DNA of 64,000 nt from Bacteroidales bacterium (GCA_015061245.1 SUWY01000006.1:36424-100423), one strand, 5' to 3'. Numbered from the stretch's first letter, positions 46,394-55,687 are shown. Numbers and translations are program-made. The notes: generated by a model from the letters alone, not told the origin.

Positions 46394-46416
46394 ACTCCGC
46401 TTAGCCGTGTGGTTTT
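46394..46416 (+). pseudogene. Orphan 3' tail of an SUMF1-like gene
   Basis: ACTCCGCTTAGCC followed by a near-match of the next ten bases repeats the end of the SUMF1-like gene at 47391-47413, where it encodes the final L-R-L-A-L residues. Here it has no gene in front, since the DUF2752 stop lies just upstream. Confidence 0.5.
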
Positions 46417-46461
46417 TATCTTTTAGAGATGTTTTGTCTTTTTTATTGTAATAGTCTTTTA

Positions 46462-46490
46462 TTTTGCTGATTTTTATTAAATTCGTGAGA
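46462..46490 (+). promoter_or_regulatory. Shared 29-nt upstream element, SUMF1 copy
   Basis: Starts TTTTGCT and holds TAAATTCG (46478-46485), a -7 variant. Identical except for four transitions to 48774-48802 upstream of purL. It lies 41 nt before the ATG. Confidence 0.45.
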
Positions 46491-46530
46491 CTTTAGATGT
46501 TTGGTTTTTTGGTAATAAATTGCGAGGGTT

Positions 46531-47409
46531 ATGTTTATGGATTTTGATATTAAACGTGGCTTGTTTCTCTTATTAAAGAGAGGCTTGTTGGTGGGTGTTG
46601 CACTGATGTGGGTGTTGCCGGCATTGTCGCAACAGAATGAAGATTCGGAGTTTTTGTTTGCTAATAAGGATAATGTTGAGACAATAAATGGATTGACTGT
46701 TCGCTGGGATTCCTGTGTTACGGATATGCAGATAAGGGTGTTGCGCAGGTTGATTAAGAATATGGTTACTATAGATGGCGGAACTTTTCGAATGGGTGGA
46801 GATGATTCTGTGGCGTTCGATGATGAATATCCGATTCATAGTGTAACGTTGCCGAGTTATCTAATTAATAAATACGAGGTTACACAGAAGGAGTGGAGTG
46901 TGGTGGTTGATAGTAACTCCTCCTATTTTAAGGGAGTGAATTTGCCGGTCGAGGGTATAACAATGGATGAGTGTAATAGATTTATTCAGAAATTGAATAA
47001 ACTTACCGGTTTGAGTTTCCGCTTGCCTACCGAGGCTGAGTGGGAGTTTGCGGCACGTGGGGGAAATTCTTCGCAGGGTTATAAGTATAGTGGTAGCGAT
47101 AATATTGACGATGTTGCATGGTATGGAGACAATAGTGGTGAACAAACGCATCGTGTTGGTAAGAAGATGGCTAATGAGTTAGGATTGTATGATATGAGTG
47201 GTAATGTGTATGAGTGGTGCAGTGATTGGTATCAGCGAGATTATTATGCTGTATCGCCTGGCAATAATCCTAAGGGTCCTGATTCGGGAACATATAAAGT
47301 GCTTCGTGGAGGCAGTTGGTTTAACTATTCATGGTGTTGCAGAGTTGCGTTTCGTGATGGAGCTCCATTGAATTCTACAGGTAATGTCGGACTCCGCTTA
47401 GCCCTGTAG
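46531..47409 (+). CDS. SUMF1/FGE-sulfatase domain protein, lacking one catalytic Cys
   Basis: 292 residues. An N-terminal signal or anchor (13-33) is followed by the FGE-like domain at about 78-292: 'VTIDGGTFRMGGDDSVAFDDEYPIHSV', 'KYEVTQKEW', 'RLPTEAEWEFAARGG', 'GLYDMSGNVYEWCSDW' and 'VLRGGSWFNYSWCCRVAFRDG', ending GNVGLRLAL. Formylglycine-generating enzymes have Cys at the position of N265 (GGSYLC in human) and at C270. The first is missing here, so sulfatase activation is unlikely; the family often has other roles in Bacteroidetes, such as the GldK type. Confidence 0.85.
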   Translation: MFMDFDIKRGLFLLLKRGLLVGVALMWVLPALSQQNEDSEFLFANKDNVETINGLTVRWDSCVTDMQIRVLRRLIKNMVTIDGGTFRMGGDDSVAFDDEYPIHSVTLPSYLINKYEVTQKEWSVVVDSNSSYFKGVNLPVEGITMDECNRFIQKLNKLTGLSFRLPTEAEWEFAARGGNSSQGYKYSGSDNIDDVAWYGDNSGEQTHRVGKKMANELGLYDMSGNVYEWCSDWYQRDYYAVSPGNNPKGPDSGTYKVLRGGSWFNYSWCCRVAFRDGAPLNSTGNVGLRLAL

Positions 47410-47530
47410 TTTATTGTGTTAATATTGTTGTTGTATTGAATTGTTGAGAAATTGATTGTATACATTTACAAGTTTTTGTGAATTAAAAAATATTTTACAA
47501 TTTATAGGAGAAGTTTTGATTTTTTTTTCT

Positions 47531-47538
47531 TAGATTTG
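47531..47538 (+). promoter_or_regulatory. Possible -7 element for the propeller lipoprotein
   Basis: TAGATTTG followed by C, 36 nt before the ATG. A TTTG lies only 12 bp upstream, so the -33 is uncertain. Confidence 0.4.
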
Positions 47539-47573
47539 CTATGTAAATTGTTTTAACGAAATAAGTAAAGCCT

Positions 47574-48704
47574 ATGAAAAAGTTTGGAGTTATTGCCTTT
47601 TTATCGCTTGTAGGAGTGGGTATTGTGGGATGTAATGATGGCGGATATTTTTATGGCGAAGAGAATGTAATTTCAATAGATAAGTTCCGTGTTGATACTG
47701 TAATTCCACAAGTAGTGAATCTGCCGGATTATATTGTTTCTGGAGGAATAACTTTGATTGGTGATGATCTGTTTATTACCGATTCAAGAAATGATTCTGT
47801 ACTGATAAAGGTATATGATTTTAATACCGGTACGTATAAAGCGGGACTTATGCCTCTGGGACGTGGAGTCGGAGAGTTTATGAATATATTCTCGATGGGA
47901 CAAATGATGTATGAGAATGGAGAGTATAAGTCTCTATATTCAGGGCCGTATTACGATTCTCTATACTGCTTAAACTATACAAAATCGGTAAATAGTGGTA
48001 AAACGGTTATAGATGATGTTTTCTCTAAAGATGAAATCTCAGGATTGTCAGATATAAGGGAAAGTATTATATCTATGACTAAAATGTCAAATACGAAATG
48101 GCTTATTACAATTACCGGTAAAAGTGCTACTCTTAATGGTAGAGATTATTTTCCTCCAACTTTGTATATAGCAGATAAAGGGGACACAATGCAATATCCC
48201 ATGTACAAAAAACCAATATTAAATGATGATCCTAATGCTGACGGCAATATGAATCTTAGGTTGACAAGTGCATCTATGAGGCCAAAACCCGATGGTAGTA
48301 AAATGGCATATTTGTCGTCGGTAATGTCAAGATTGTCAATTTTTGATGCTGAGACGGGAGAATATAAACACATAATAGGAGAGGGGGAGCCAGATGTTGA
48401 TGATGTAATGACGCCAACTATTTTTACCGTCTCAAAGGTGTCATGCTACGATGGAATATGTGTTGACGATAATTACATTTATGCACCATGGAGCGGTAAG
48501 CTCACAACTCCAGAAAATCGTGAGGCCTATATTAATGAGATTCGTGTATTTGACTGGGATGGTAATCTTGTGGTTGTCTTGCCTATTGCATTGCCTGGAG
48601 TTCGTTCGGCTATTCTGAATAGTGATGGTAGTGGCGAGATGCTGCTTCGAGATTATAATGAGAAGCTTTACATGTTAAATGTACATGATTATATTTCGCA
48701 ATAG
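47574..48704 (+). CDS. Six-bladed beta-propeller-like lipoprotein
   Basis: 376 residues. Lipobox VGIVGC (C20). The mature protein has repeated strand-turn units with 'DDLFITDSRNDSVLIKVYDFNTG', 'PLGRGVGEFMNI', 'RLSIFDAETGEYKHIIGEGEP' and 'EIRVFDWDGNLVVVLPI', resembling BF2222/TolB-like-2 six-bladed propeller lipoproteins common in Bacteroidales. Partner unknown; stands alone between a weak promoter and a strong terminator. Confidence 0.75.
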   Translation: MKKFGVIAFLSLVGVGIVGCNDGGYFYGEENVISIDKFRVDTVIPQVVNLPDYIVSGGITLIGDDLFITDSRNDSVLIKVYDFNTGTYKAGLMPLGRGVGEFMNIFSMGQMMYENGEYKSLYSGPYYDSLYCLNYTKSVNSGKTVIDDVFSKDEISGLSDIRESIISMTKMSNTKWLITITGKSATLNGRDYFPPTLYIADKGDTMQYPMYKKPILNDDPNADGNMNLRLTSASMRPKPDGSKMAYLSSVMSRLSIFDAETGEYKHIIGEGEPDVDDVMTPTIFTVSKVSCYDGICVDDNYIYAPWSGKLTTPENREAYINEIRVFDWDGNLVVVLPIALPGVRSAILNSDGSGEMLLRDYNEKLYMLNVHDYISQ

Positions 48705-48730
48705 GGGCATACTTAGTTATACATAGTTAT

Positions 48731-48771
48731 AGCGGAAGGTGATTTTTAACTTTTCACCTTCCGCTTTTTTT
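48731..48771 (+). terminator. Terminator after the propeller lipoprotein
   Basis: Perfect 12-bp stem AGCGGAAGGTGA / TCACCTTCCGCT followed by seven T on the plus strand. Confidence 0.92.
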
Positions 48772-48773
48772 GT

Positions 48774-48802
48774 TTTTGCTAATTTTTACTAAATTCGCAA
48801 GA
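48774..48802 (+). promoter_or_regulatory. Shared 29-nt upstream element, purL copy
   Basis: TTTTGCT...TAAATTCG...AGA, with TAAATTCG at 48790-48797, 51 nt before the purL start. See the copy at 46462. Confidence 0.5.
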
Positions 48803-48848
48803 TATTTGGAGTACGATTTAATGTAAATAAATCAATAATAGATATAGT

Positions 48849-51800
48849 ATGATGATAGTCTTTTATCAGAAGGAGTCAACGGTCTATGCCGTTCACTACA
48901 AAGAGAATGAAAATCCATTGGATACCGGTAAGTTAGAGTGGTTGTTCAGTGGTGCAAAGCGATGCGAGTCAAGTGCATTGGAGGGTTATTTCGTGGGACC
49001 TCGCCGCGAAATGATTACACCATGGAGTACTAACGCTGTTGAGATTACCCAGAATATGGGTATTACAGGAATTCTTCGTATTGAGGAGTTTACTGCAGTT
49101 GATGATCAAAATGCACCTTATGATCCAATGTTGAGGTCATTCTACAATGGAATTGATCAGAGTGTATATACTATTGACAAACAACCTGATCCTATTGTTC
49201 ACATTGAAGATATCCGTGCGTATAATGTACAAGAGGGATTGGCGTTGAACGAGGATGAGATGAACTATCTTGAGGGATTGTCAAAGAAGTTGGGGCGCCC
49301 ATTGACCGATTCTGAGGTATTTGGTTTTTCTCAGGTAAACTCTGAGCACTGTCGTCATAAAATTTTCAACGGTACATTCGTTATCGATGGTGAGGAGAAG
49401 GAGACCTCGCTCTTCAAACTTATTAAGAAAACTTCACAGGAGAATCCAAATAGAATTGTATCTGCATATAAAGATAACTGTGCATTTATCGATGGTCCAA
49501 AGAGTGTTCAGTTTGCTCCCAAGACTCATGATAAACCGGACTATTTTGAGACAAAGGATATTGATACCGTAATCTCATTGAAAGCAGAGACACATAACTT
49601 CCCAACAACTGTTGAGCCATTTAACGGAGCTGCAACAGGAACAGGTGGTGAGATTCGCGACCGTATAGCAGGAGGTATAGCTGCTCTTCCAATTGCAGGA
49701 ACAGCTGTATATATGACATCGTACCCAAGAATTGTGAGTGATCGTCCATGGGAGCAGGCTGTAGATCCTAGAAAGTGGTTGTATCAGACACCTGAGCAGA
49801 TTTTGATTAAAGCTTCAAATGGAGCATCGGATTTCGGTAACAAGTTTGGTCAGCCACTTATCTGCGGTTCTCTATTGACATTCGAGCACGAGGAGGATGG
49901 CGCAACATTCGGTTACGATAAGGTTATCATGCAGGCTGGTGGAGTTGGTTATGCTAACCGCGAGCAGGCATTGAAAGAGACTCCTGAGTGCGGACAAAAG
50001 GTTGTGCTTCTTGGAGGTGATAACTACCGCATTGGAATGGGTGGTGGTGCAGTGTCGTCGGTAAATACCGGAGTTTATGCAGGTGCCATTGAGTTGAATG
50101 CAGTTCAGCGTTCAAATCCGGAGATGCAGAAGCGTGTATATAACGCAATTCGTGCATTGAGCGAGGAGGATAACAATCCTATCGTATCTATCCACGACCA
50201 CGGCGCAGGTGGACACTTGAACTGTTTGTCAGAGTTGGTAGAGGAGACCGGAGGTGTTATCAATTTGGATAAATTACCAATTGGAGACCCAACTTTGTCA
50301 GATAAGGAGATTGTTGGTAACGAGTCTCAGGAGCGTATGGGATTGGTAATTCGTGAGAAGGATGTTGACTACTTGCAGAAGATAGCAGACCGTGAGCGTG
50401 CTCCTATGTATGTAGTTGGAGAGACAACTAACGATCATAAATTTGTATTCCTTGACAACCGTACAGGCGAGAAGCCAATTGATTTGGAGATGAGCGATAT
50501 GCTTGGTAATCCTCCAAAGACAACTATGGTTGACAAAACTATAAAGGAGAAATATTCACAGGTAGAGTACAGTGCAGAGAAGTTGGAGGAGTATGTTGAG
50601 CAGGTTCTTCAAATCGAGGCTGTTGCTTGTAAGGATTGGTTGACAAACAAGGTTGACCGTTCTGTATCTGGACGTATTGCTCGTCAGCAGTGTGTTGGTC
50701 CATTGCAGTTGCCTTTGAGCGATGTTGCAGCAGTTGCCCTTGACTATGTTGGTCATCGTGGAATTGCAACCTCAATTGGTCATGCACCAATGGCAGCAAT
50801 GATCGACTCTGCACAGGGTTCACGTTTGGCTATCAGTGAGGCTCTTACAAACTTGGTATTTGCTCCAATAGAGCAGGGTATTAAGGGTGTTTCTCTATCT
50901 GCTAACTGGATGTGGCCATGTAGAAATGAGGGCGAGGATGCTCGTTTGTACAAGGCAGTACAGGCTGCCAGCGACTATGCAATTGAGTTAGGCTTGAATA
51001 TCCCTACAGGTAAGGACTCATTGTCAATGACTCAAAAGTATGGCGAGAAGAAGGTTGTAGCTCCTGGAACAGTAATCATATCTACCGTGGGCGAGGTTAC
51101 AGACTTTACCAAGATTGTAGATCCAGTATTGAAGAGTGAGCCAAATTCAGAGTTGGTATATGTGGACTTCTCATTCGATAAGTTGCAATTAGGAGGTTCA
51201 AGTTTTGCTCAGACACAGGGTAAGATTGGTGATACTGCTCCGGATGTAAAGGATTCTCAATACTTTGTATCTGCATTTACAGCTGTTCAGAAACTTATTG
51301 AGAGTGGATATGTATTGGCTGGACACGATATCTCTGCAGGAGGTATGATTACAACATTGTTGGAGATGTGTTTTGCTGACAACCGTGCAGGACTTGATAT
51401 TGATTTGAGCGCTATTAAGGAGAATGACATTATTAAGTTGTTGTTTGCCGAGAATCCTGGAGTAGTTCTTCAGTTCAAGGATGCTGATGCAAAGGCAGCG
51501 GCTGCAATCCTTGATGAGGCAGGAGTTGCTTACAGCTTCATTGGACGTCCGGGCAAGGCTGGTGCTTTGAACTTGAAACACAGCGCAGGAAACTGGAACT
51601 TTGATATTCCATCATTGCGTGACTTGTGGTACAAGAGCAGCTACCTATTGGATAGAAAGCAGAGTGGTGAGGCTCAGGCTGCAGAGCGTTATGCAAGCTA
51701 TAAGAACTCTCCGCTTCAATATAAGTTCCCTGAGCACTTCACAGGTAAGTTGGCCGATATGGGCTTGACAAAGAATAGAGAGGGCAAGTCTGGAATTAAG

Positions 51801-52547
51801 ATGGCTATTATCCGTGAGAAGGGTTGTCAGTGCGACCGTGAGATGGCATGGTGCTTCCATTTGGCAGGATTCGATGTTAAAGATGTTCACATGACCGACC
51901 TTGTTTCAGGACGTGAGACACTTGAGGATGTAAATATGATTGCATTCGTAGGAGGATTCTCAAACTCAGATGTTCTTGGATCTGCTAAGGGATGGGCAGG
52001 AGCATTTAAATATAATGAGAAGGCAAGAATTGCTTTGGAGAACTTTTACAAGCGCGAGGATACATTGAGTGTTGGTATCTGTAACGGATGTCAATGTATG
52101 GTAGAGTTGGGTGTTGTTTATCCTGAGCATGCAGAGATGCCTAAGATGCTTCACAACAACTCACATAAGTTTGAGTCTGGTTTCGTAAGCCTTGAGATTC
52201 AACCAAACAACTCTGTAATGCTTGGTTCATTGGCCGGCAGCAAGTTAGGAGTTTGGGTAGCTCACGGTGAGGGTAAGTACTACTTGCCTTACGCTAAGGA
52301 TGAGTACTGTATCCCTGCAACATACTGCTACGATACATATCCTGCAAATCCAAACGGCTCTCCATACGCAGCTGCAGCAATTTGCAGTAAGGATGGACGC
52401 CACTTGGCAATGATGCCGCACCCTGAGCGTGCATTGTATCCTTGGAACTGGGCATACTACTATGAGGGTCGTGAGAACGATGAGGTTAGCCCATGGATCG
52501 AGGCCTTTGTCAATGCCCGCAAGTGGATTGAGGAGAAGATCAAGTAA
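48849..52547 (+). CDS. purL: Phosphoribosylformylglycinamidine synthase, single-chain type
   Basis: 1232 residues; makes FGAM from FGAR, glutamine and ATP in purine synthesis. The N-terminal PurS-like part, two synthetase halves ('SEHCRHKIF', 'ETHNFPTTVEPFNGAATGTGGEIRD', 'SIHDHGAGGHLNCLSELVE', 'AGHDISAGGMITTLLEM') and a C-terminal class I glutaminase ('SVGICNGCQCMVELG' with nucleophile Cys; 'MMPHPERALYP' with His/Glu) are all in one chain. The start may be either of two adjacent ATGs (48849 or 48852). A strong terminator follows. Confidence 0.96.
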   Translation: MMIVFYQKESTVYAVHYKENENPLDTGKLEWLFSGAKRCESSALEGYFVGPRREMITPWSTNAVEITQNMGITGILRIEEFTAVDDQNAPYDPMLRSFYNGIDQSVYTIDKQPDPIVHIEDIRAYNVQEGLALNEDEMNYLEGLSKKLGRPLTDSEVFGFSQVNSEHCRHKIFNGTFVIDGEEKETSLFKLIKKTSQENPNRIVSAYKDNCAFIDGPKSVQFAPKTHDKPDYFETKDIDTVISLKAETHNFPTTVEPFNGAATGTGGEIRDRIAGGIAALPIAGTAVYMTSYPRIVSDRPWEQAVDPRKWLYQTPEQILIKASNGASDFGNKFGQPLICGSLLTFEHEEDGATFGYDKVIMQAGGVGYANREQALKETPECGQKVVLLGGDNYRIGMGGGAVSSVNTGVYAGAIELNAVQRSNPEMQKRVYNAIRALSEEDNNPIVSIHDHGAGGHLNCLSELVEETGGVINLDKLPIGDPTLSDKEIVGNESQERMGLVIREKDVDYLQKIADRERAPMYVVGETTNDHKFVFLDNRTGEKPIDLEMSDMLGNPPKTTMVDKTIKEKYSQVEYSAEKLEEYVEQVLQIEAVACKDWLTNKVDRSVSGRIARQQCVGPLQLPLSDVAAVALDYVGHRGIATSIGHAPMAAMIDSAQGSRLAISEALTNLVFAPIEQGIKGVSLSANWMWPCRNEGEDARLYKAVQAASDYAIELGLNIPTGKDSLSMTQKYGEKKVVAPGTVIISTVGEVTDFTKIVDPVLKSEPNSELVYVDFSFDKLQLGGSSFAQTQGKIGDTAPDVKDSQYFVSAFTAVQKLIESGYVLAGHDISAGGMITTLLEMCFADNRAGLDIDLSAIKENDIIKLLFAENPGVVLQFKDADAKAAAAILDEAGVAYSFIGRPGKAGALNLKHSAGNWNFDIPSLRDLWYKSSYLLDRKQSGEAQAAERYASYKNSPLQYKFPEHFTGKLADMGLTKNREGKSGIKMAIIREKGCQCDREMAWCFHLAGFDVKDVHMTDLVSGRETLEDVNMIAFVGGFSNSDVLGSAKGWAGAFKYNEKARIALENFYKREDTLSVGICNGCQCMVELGVVYPEHAEMPKMLHNNSHKFESGFVSLEIQPNNSVMLGSLAGSKLGVWVAHGEGKYYLPYAKDEYCIPATYCYDTYPANPNGSPYAAAAICSKDGRHLAMMPHPERALYPWNWAYYYEGRENDEVSPWIEAFVNARKWIEEKIK

Positions 52548-52576
52548 TTGGTTTAACCAAATTTTCATAAAGTGCA

Positions 52577-52609
52577 AGGAGAGTCTTTCGGGGCTCTCCT
52601 TTTTTTTTG
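52577..52609 (+). terminator. Terminator after purL
   Basis: AGGAGAG / CTCTCCT stem followed by nine T. Confidence 0.88.
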
Positions 52610-52688
52610 ACGATGTAAGCCATGTTGCATGACATTGCTATGAAATTCCAAATGTTAAGGAGAATTGCTCCGACCTATTACGTTAAGA

Positions 52689-52719
52689 TTTGTAGTTTTC
52701 TATAATATTAGTATCTTTG
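52689..52719 (+). promoter_or_regulatory. Consensus promoter of a short transcription unit
   Basis: TTTG (52689-52692), exactly 19 bp, TATCTTTG (52712-52719). A second -7-like TAAATTTG is at 52734-52741. No annotated gene lies downstream before the terminator at 52807. Confidence 0.6.
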
Positions 52720-52746
52720 TTGGCACGTAATGTTAAATTTGCAGAT

Positions 52747-52791
52747 ATGAGACACTTTGTTTTAATTTTGGTTGCGGTATTGGTAGAGTGA
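52747..52791 (+). CDS. 14-residue hydrophobic small ORF in a short transcript
   Basis: The frame reads MRHFVLILVAVLVE and stops with TGA. It begins 28 nt after a full consensus promoter and ends 16 nt before a terminator. It could be a tiny membrane peptide, the remnant of a lost secreted-protein gene, or chance inside a small RNA of about 125 nt. Translation unproven. Confidence 0.3.
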   Translation: MRHFVLILVAVLVE

Positions 52792-52806
52792 GTGATTGGG
52801 GTAAAA

Positions 52807-52849
52807 AAAACAGTGGTAAGAGTCCGAGTTGGAATCTTACCACTGTTTT
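52807..52849. terminator. Bidirectional terminator after yeiH and the short unit
   Basis: 15-bp perfect stem AAAACAGTGGTAAGA / TCTTACCACTGTTTT with a 13-nt loop, A-run on the left and T-run on the right. Confidence 0.9.
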
Positions 52850-52870
52850 GTCTTGTTATGGAGTTGTTAA

Positions 52871-54166
52871 TTATCCCATGATAAGAGGTTTGATGATACC
52901 GAACATTAGGCATGCAATTAGTAGTGTAACTACAATGTTGATACCTTGAGCAGTGATAAATGCCCACATGATGTTGCGGTTCTCTTTGTTGATAATATCT
53001 TTCAAACGAGTATCCAATCCAATGCATGTGAATGCAATTCCGAAGAATAGGGTACTGAATGTCTTTGCCAAACTTGTCTCGATAAGTTTTCCCTTCTCGT
53101 TAAGGGTAAGCAAGTCGCCCTCTTTTAGCAAGCTGAATACCAACGATGCAACAACGAATCCAATGATGAATTTAGGGAACTTCTCCCAGATAATCTTTGG
53201 TGTTGGTTTCTCATCTTTGATGCTTGTCTCGCCATCGCCCTTGATTGACAAGTAAAGAGCAATGAAGAATGCAACTACTCCGATCAAGATGTTTTGAACG
53301 GCCTTAATGATAACTGCCTGCTGGTTTGCAGCATCGCCCAACATAGAGCTTGATGCAACAACTCCACTGGTTGTATCGATTGTACCTCCAATCCATGCTC
53401 CCGATACCTCGGCAATTGTTTGTGGATCGCTAAATAGAAGTGGAACAATCTTGTTTGCCAACCATGGCATTAAGTAGATCATTGGAACTACGATAATCAA
53501 TACCAATGATACAATGTATGATAGCTTCTTGTCATCGGCCTTAGCTACGCGTGATGCAGCGATACATGCAGATACTCCGCAGATGGTCAATCCACTTGAC
53601 ATTACCATAGCTGAACGACGGTCAACTTTGAAACGACGTGCAATCAAGTATGCACAGAACCATACAATACCTACAACGAAGATTGCCTGCATCAAACCAA
53701 CAGCTCCAAGTTTCAATACATCACCGATAAGGATTGTTGCTCCCAAGCAAACAACTCCGATTTTGATGAAGAACTCTCCCTGAATTGCAGGTTTCATCCA
53801 CTCAGGAATGTGCAAGAAGTTACGGATAATCAATCCATAGATAACTGAGAAAAATACAGCCTCGAAACCATACTCTTTTACAATTGGAATTGATGCTGTA
53901 AGTTGTGCCAACATTGAAACTGCGAAAACCACAATCAATGATGGTAACCATCCCTTAAGCGAGCGTCCCAAAAGCACCCATCCAAATACAAAACTGGCAG
54001 CAACAATGCAGAAAAGAATTCCTGCTGCCTGATAATCTTTCAATGCTGTCAATCCCTTTGGAATACCGGGGATTAGGGTAGGAATAGTATATGCCATGAT
54101 AAGCAAAACGGCACTAACAGCAACAACTACCCAATCTTCTGTCTTTAATTTTTGTAGCCAACTCAT
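52871..54166 (-). CDS. YeiH/UPF0324-family membrane transporter
   Basis: 431 residues, 10-12 helices, of the putative sulfate exporter family. Conserved parts: 'GVVCLGATILIGDVLKLGAVG', 'SSGLTICGVSACIAASRVAKAD' and 'GAWIGGTIDTTSGVVASSSMLGD', and 'FFGIAFTCIGLDTRLKDI'. Start at 54166 (MSWLQKLKTEDWVVV) fits the family; 13 upstream residues do not. Substrate unproven. It is not linked to the cys cluster 9 kb away except by the family name. Confidence 0.87.
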   Translation of the reverse strand: MSWLQKLKTEDWVVVAVSAVLLIMAYTIPTLIPGIPKGLTALKDYQAAGILFCIVAASFVFGWVLLGRSLKGWLPSLIVVFAVSMLAQLTASIPIVKEYGFEAVFFSVIYGLIIRNFLHIPEWMKPAIQGEFFIKIGVVCLGATILIGDVLKLGAVGLMQAIFVVGIVWFCAYLIARRFKVDRRSAMVMSSGLTICGVSACIAASRVAKADDKKLSYIVSLVLIIVVPMIYLMPWLANKIVPLLFSDPQTIAEVSGAWIGGTIDTTSGVVASSSMLGDAANQQAVIIKAVQNILIGVVAFFIALYLSIKGDGETSIKDEKPTPKIIWEKFPKFIIGFVVASLVFSLLKEGDLLTLNEKGKLIETSLAKTFSTLFFGIAFTCIGLDTRLKDIINKENRNIMWAFITAQGINIVVTLLIACLMFGIIKPLIMG

Positions 54167-54202
54167 ATTTTGAATTTTTAAAATTTTGCAAATTTTAACA
54201 CG

Positions 54203-54210
54203 CAAAAATA
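54203..54210 (-). promoter_or_regulatory. Possible -7 element for the YeiH-type gene
   Basis: TATTTTTG on the minus strand, 37 nt before the chosen ATG; no clear -33. Confidence 0.35.
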
Positions 54211-54250
54211 CTTCTATAATCGATTCTAATCATGGGTATTTATACTTATT

Positions 54251-55684
54251 TTAACCTTTGTGTATTGTGAAGTTTATGGCAAGGCCTCCTCCGGGTTGGT
54301 TGTGTGCTGTAATTGTTCCTCCGTGGTGTAGCACGGCATTCTTTACAATAGAGAGGCCTAAACCGGTACCACCCATAGCTCTGCTGCGCCCTTTGTCTAT
54401 TCTGTAGAAGCGCTCAAATATCTTTTCAAGGTGTTCGCTTGGAACTCCAATACCATTATCGTAGAATGTGAATTGATAGAACTCTTGGTTGCTTGTGTCG
54501 CACTTGATAGTTATAATTGAGCCCTCGCCCGCATAAATTATGGCATTGTCTGTAAGGTTTCTGAAAATGGAGTAGAGTAGTGAGCGGTTGCCATTTACAA
54601 TTAGTGGGTCAGGTAACAGATTGTTCAAGCGAATGTTGTGCTTCTCCAATTGAAGAGTTACCTGATTGCCAATCTCTTTTACCATCTGAGCAATGTTGAT
54701 GCTCTCGTTCTCGCGAAGAGAGGTGCTGTTGTCATCAAGACGATTGAGAATTGAAATATCGTTGATAAGATGGGCCAGACGCTCGGTTTGGGCATAACAT
54801 CGTTCAATGAACTTTGCGCGTTTTTCCGTGTCAATATTGGGATTGTTTATGATTGTCTCCAGGTAGCCTTGAATAGAGCTTACGGGAGTCTTTAATTCGT
54901 GAGCAATGTTTTGTGTGAGTTGCTGTTTTAAACGAGTTTTATCATCAAGGCTCTTTAGGAAATTCTCGTAGATTGTTACTATATTTTGAGAAATTTCTCC
55001 CAGCTCATCATCGGGGAATCTCTCTTTTGATAGTTTGTCAAGTGGTTCATTTTTGGCTGCATGAACGGCAAAATCGCGTAATTTGGTGATTGTAGCACCT
55101 AAGTTTCTTGTGAATTGCAATAGTATAAATGTAAGGGCAACAAATATTGCCAATGCAAACCAGAGGTATGAGTAGTCGGCTTGTAGTACTGTTATTAACG
55201 ATGTGTTGTAGGGAAGTGCGCTTCGAATAATTACTTCGTGTAGGGGGAAGTGTGTTGCCGAATAGAAATAGTTGGTTCCTGTGGTTGCAGATTGGCGATT
55301 GATGGCATATCCGCTCCCATTGGTAAGGGCGCTCTTTACCTCGTTTCTGTCAAGATGGTTGGAAAATCCGGACTCTTTGGTTTTGTTGTTATCATATATT
55401 ACGTTACCGTCCTCGGTTATTATGGTAATACGTAGATCTTCAATGTTGTGTGTTTTAATGTATTGCTCAATCTCCGTTTTGTCGGTGCTCAATGAATCTT
55501 GATCATTTTTCAGTGTTCCCTCGTACATGGCATGGTTATATGCTTGAAGTTGGGCATTAATAAGAGCCACTTTGTATGAGCGTTCTCGGCTAAATTGATA
55601 GATAACAAATACCAATGTAAATATAGCAAAAAGCGATATTACCGAGTAAAACAGGCGTGCGCCGAATGTAGATCTTTTATTCAT
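54251..55684 (-). CDS. Sensor histidine kinase (PhoR-like)
   Basis: 477 residues, inner membrane. TM1 10-31 and TM2 172-192 enclose a sensor domain of about 140 residues. A HAMP-like linker precedes the dimerisation helix with the phosphoacceptor H262 in 'NIAHELKTPVSSIQGYLE'. The ATPase domain has the N box 'NLTDNAIIYAG', G1 'YDNGIGVP', F box 'IFERFYRIDKGRSR' and G2 'GGTGLGLSIVK'. Pairs with the response regulator (3-nt gap). The neighbouring Pit transporter suggests phosphate sensing, but this is inference. Confidence 0.94.
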   Translation of the reverse strand: MNKRSTFGARLFYSVISLFAIFTLVFVIYQFSRERSYKVALINAQLQAYNHAMYEGTLKNDQDSLSTDKTEIEQYIKTHNIEDLRITIITEDGNVIYDNNKTKESGFSNHLDRNEVKSALTNGSGYAINRQSATTGTNYFYSATHFPLHEVIIRSALPYNTSLITVLQADYSYLWFALAIFVALTFILLQFTRNLGATITKLRDFAVHAAKNEPLDKLSKERFPDDELGEISQNIVTIYENFLKSLDDKTRLKQQLTQNIAHELKTPVSSIQGYLETIINNPNIDTEKRAKFIERCYAQTERLAHLINDISILNRLDDNSTSLRENESINIAQMVKEIGNQVTLQLEKHNIRLNNLLPDPLIVNGNRSLLYSIFRNLTDNAIIYAGEGSIITIKCDTSNQEFYQFTFYDNGIGVPSEHLEKIFERFYRIDKGRSRAMGGTGLGLSIVKNAVLHHGGTITAHNQPGGGLAINFTIHKG

Positions 55685-55687
55685 GGT

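Noticed and set aside
46531..47409. True formylglycine-generating enzyme
   Set aside because: The first of the two catalytic cysteines is Asn (N265), and no sulfatase gene is near.
52871..54166. Sulfate exporter linked to the sulfonation cluster
   Set aside because: The name comes from the family only; the gene is 9 kb away with its own promoter region and the substrate is unproven.
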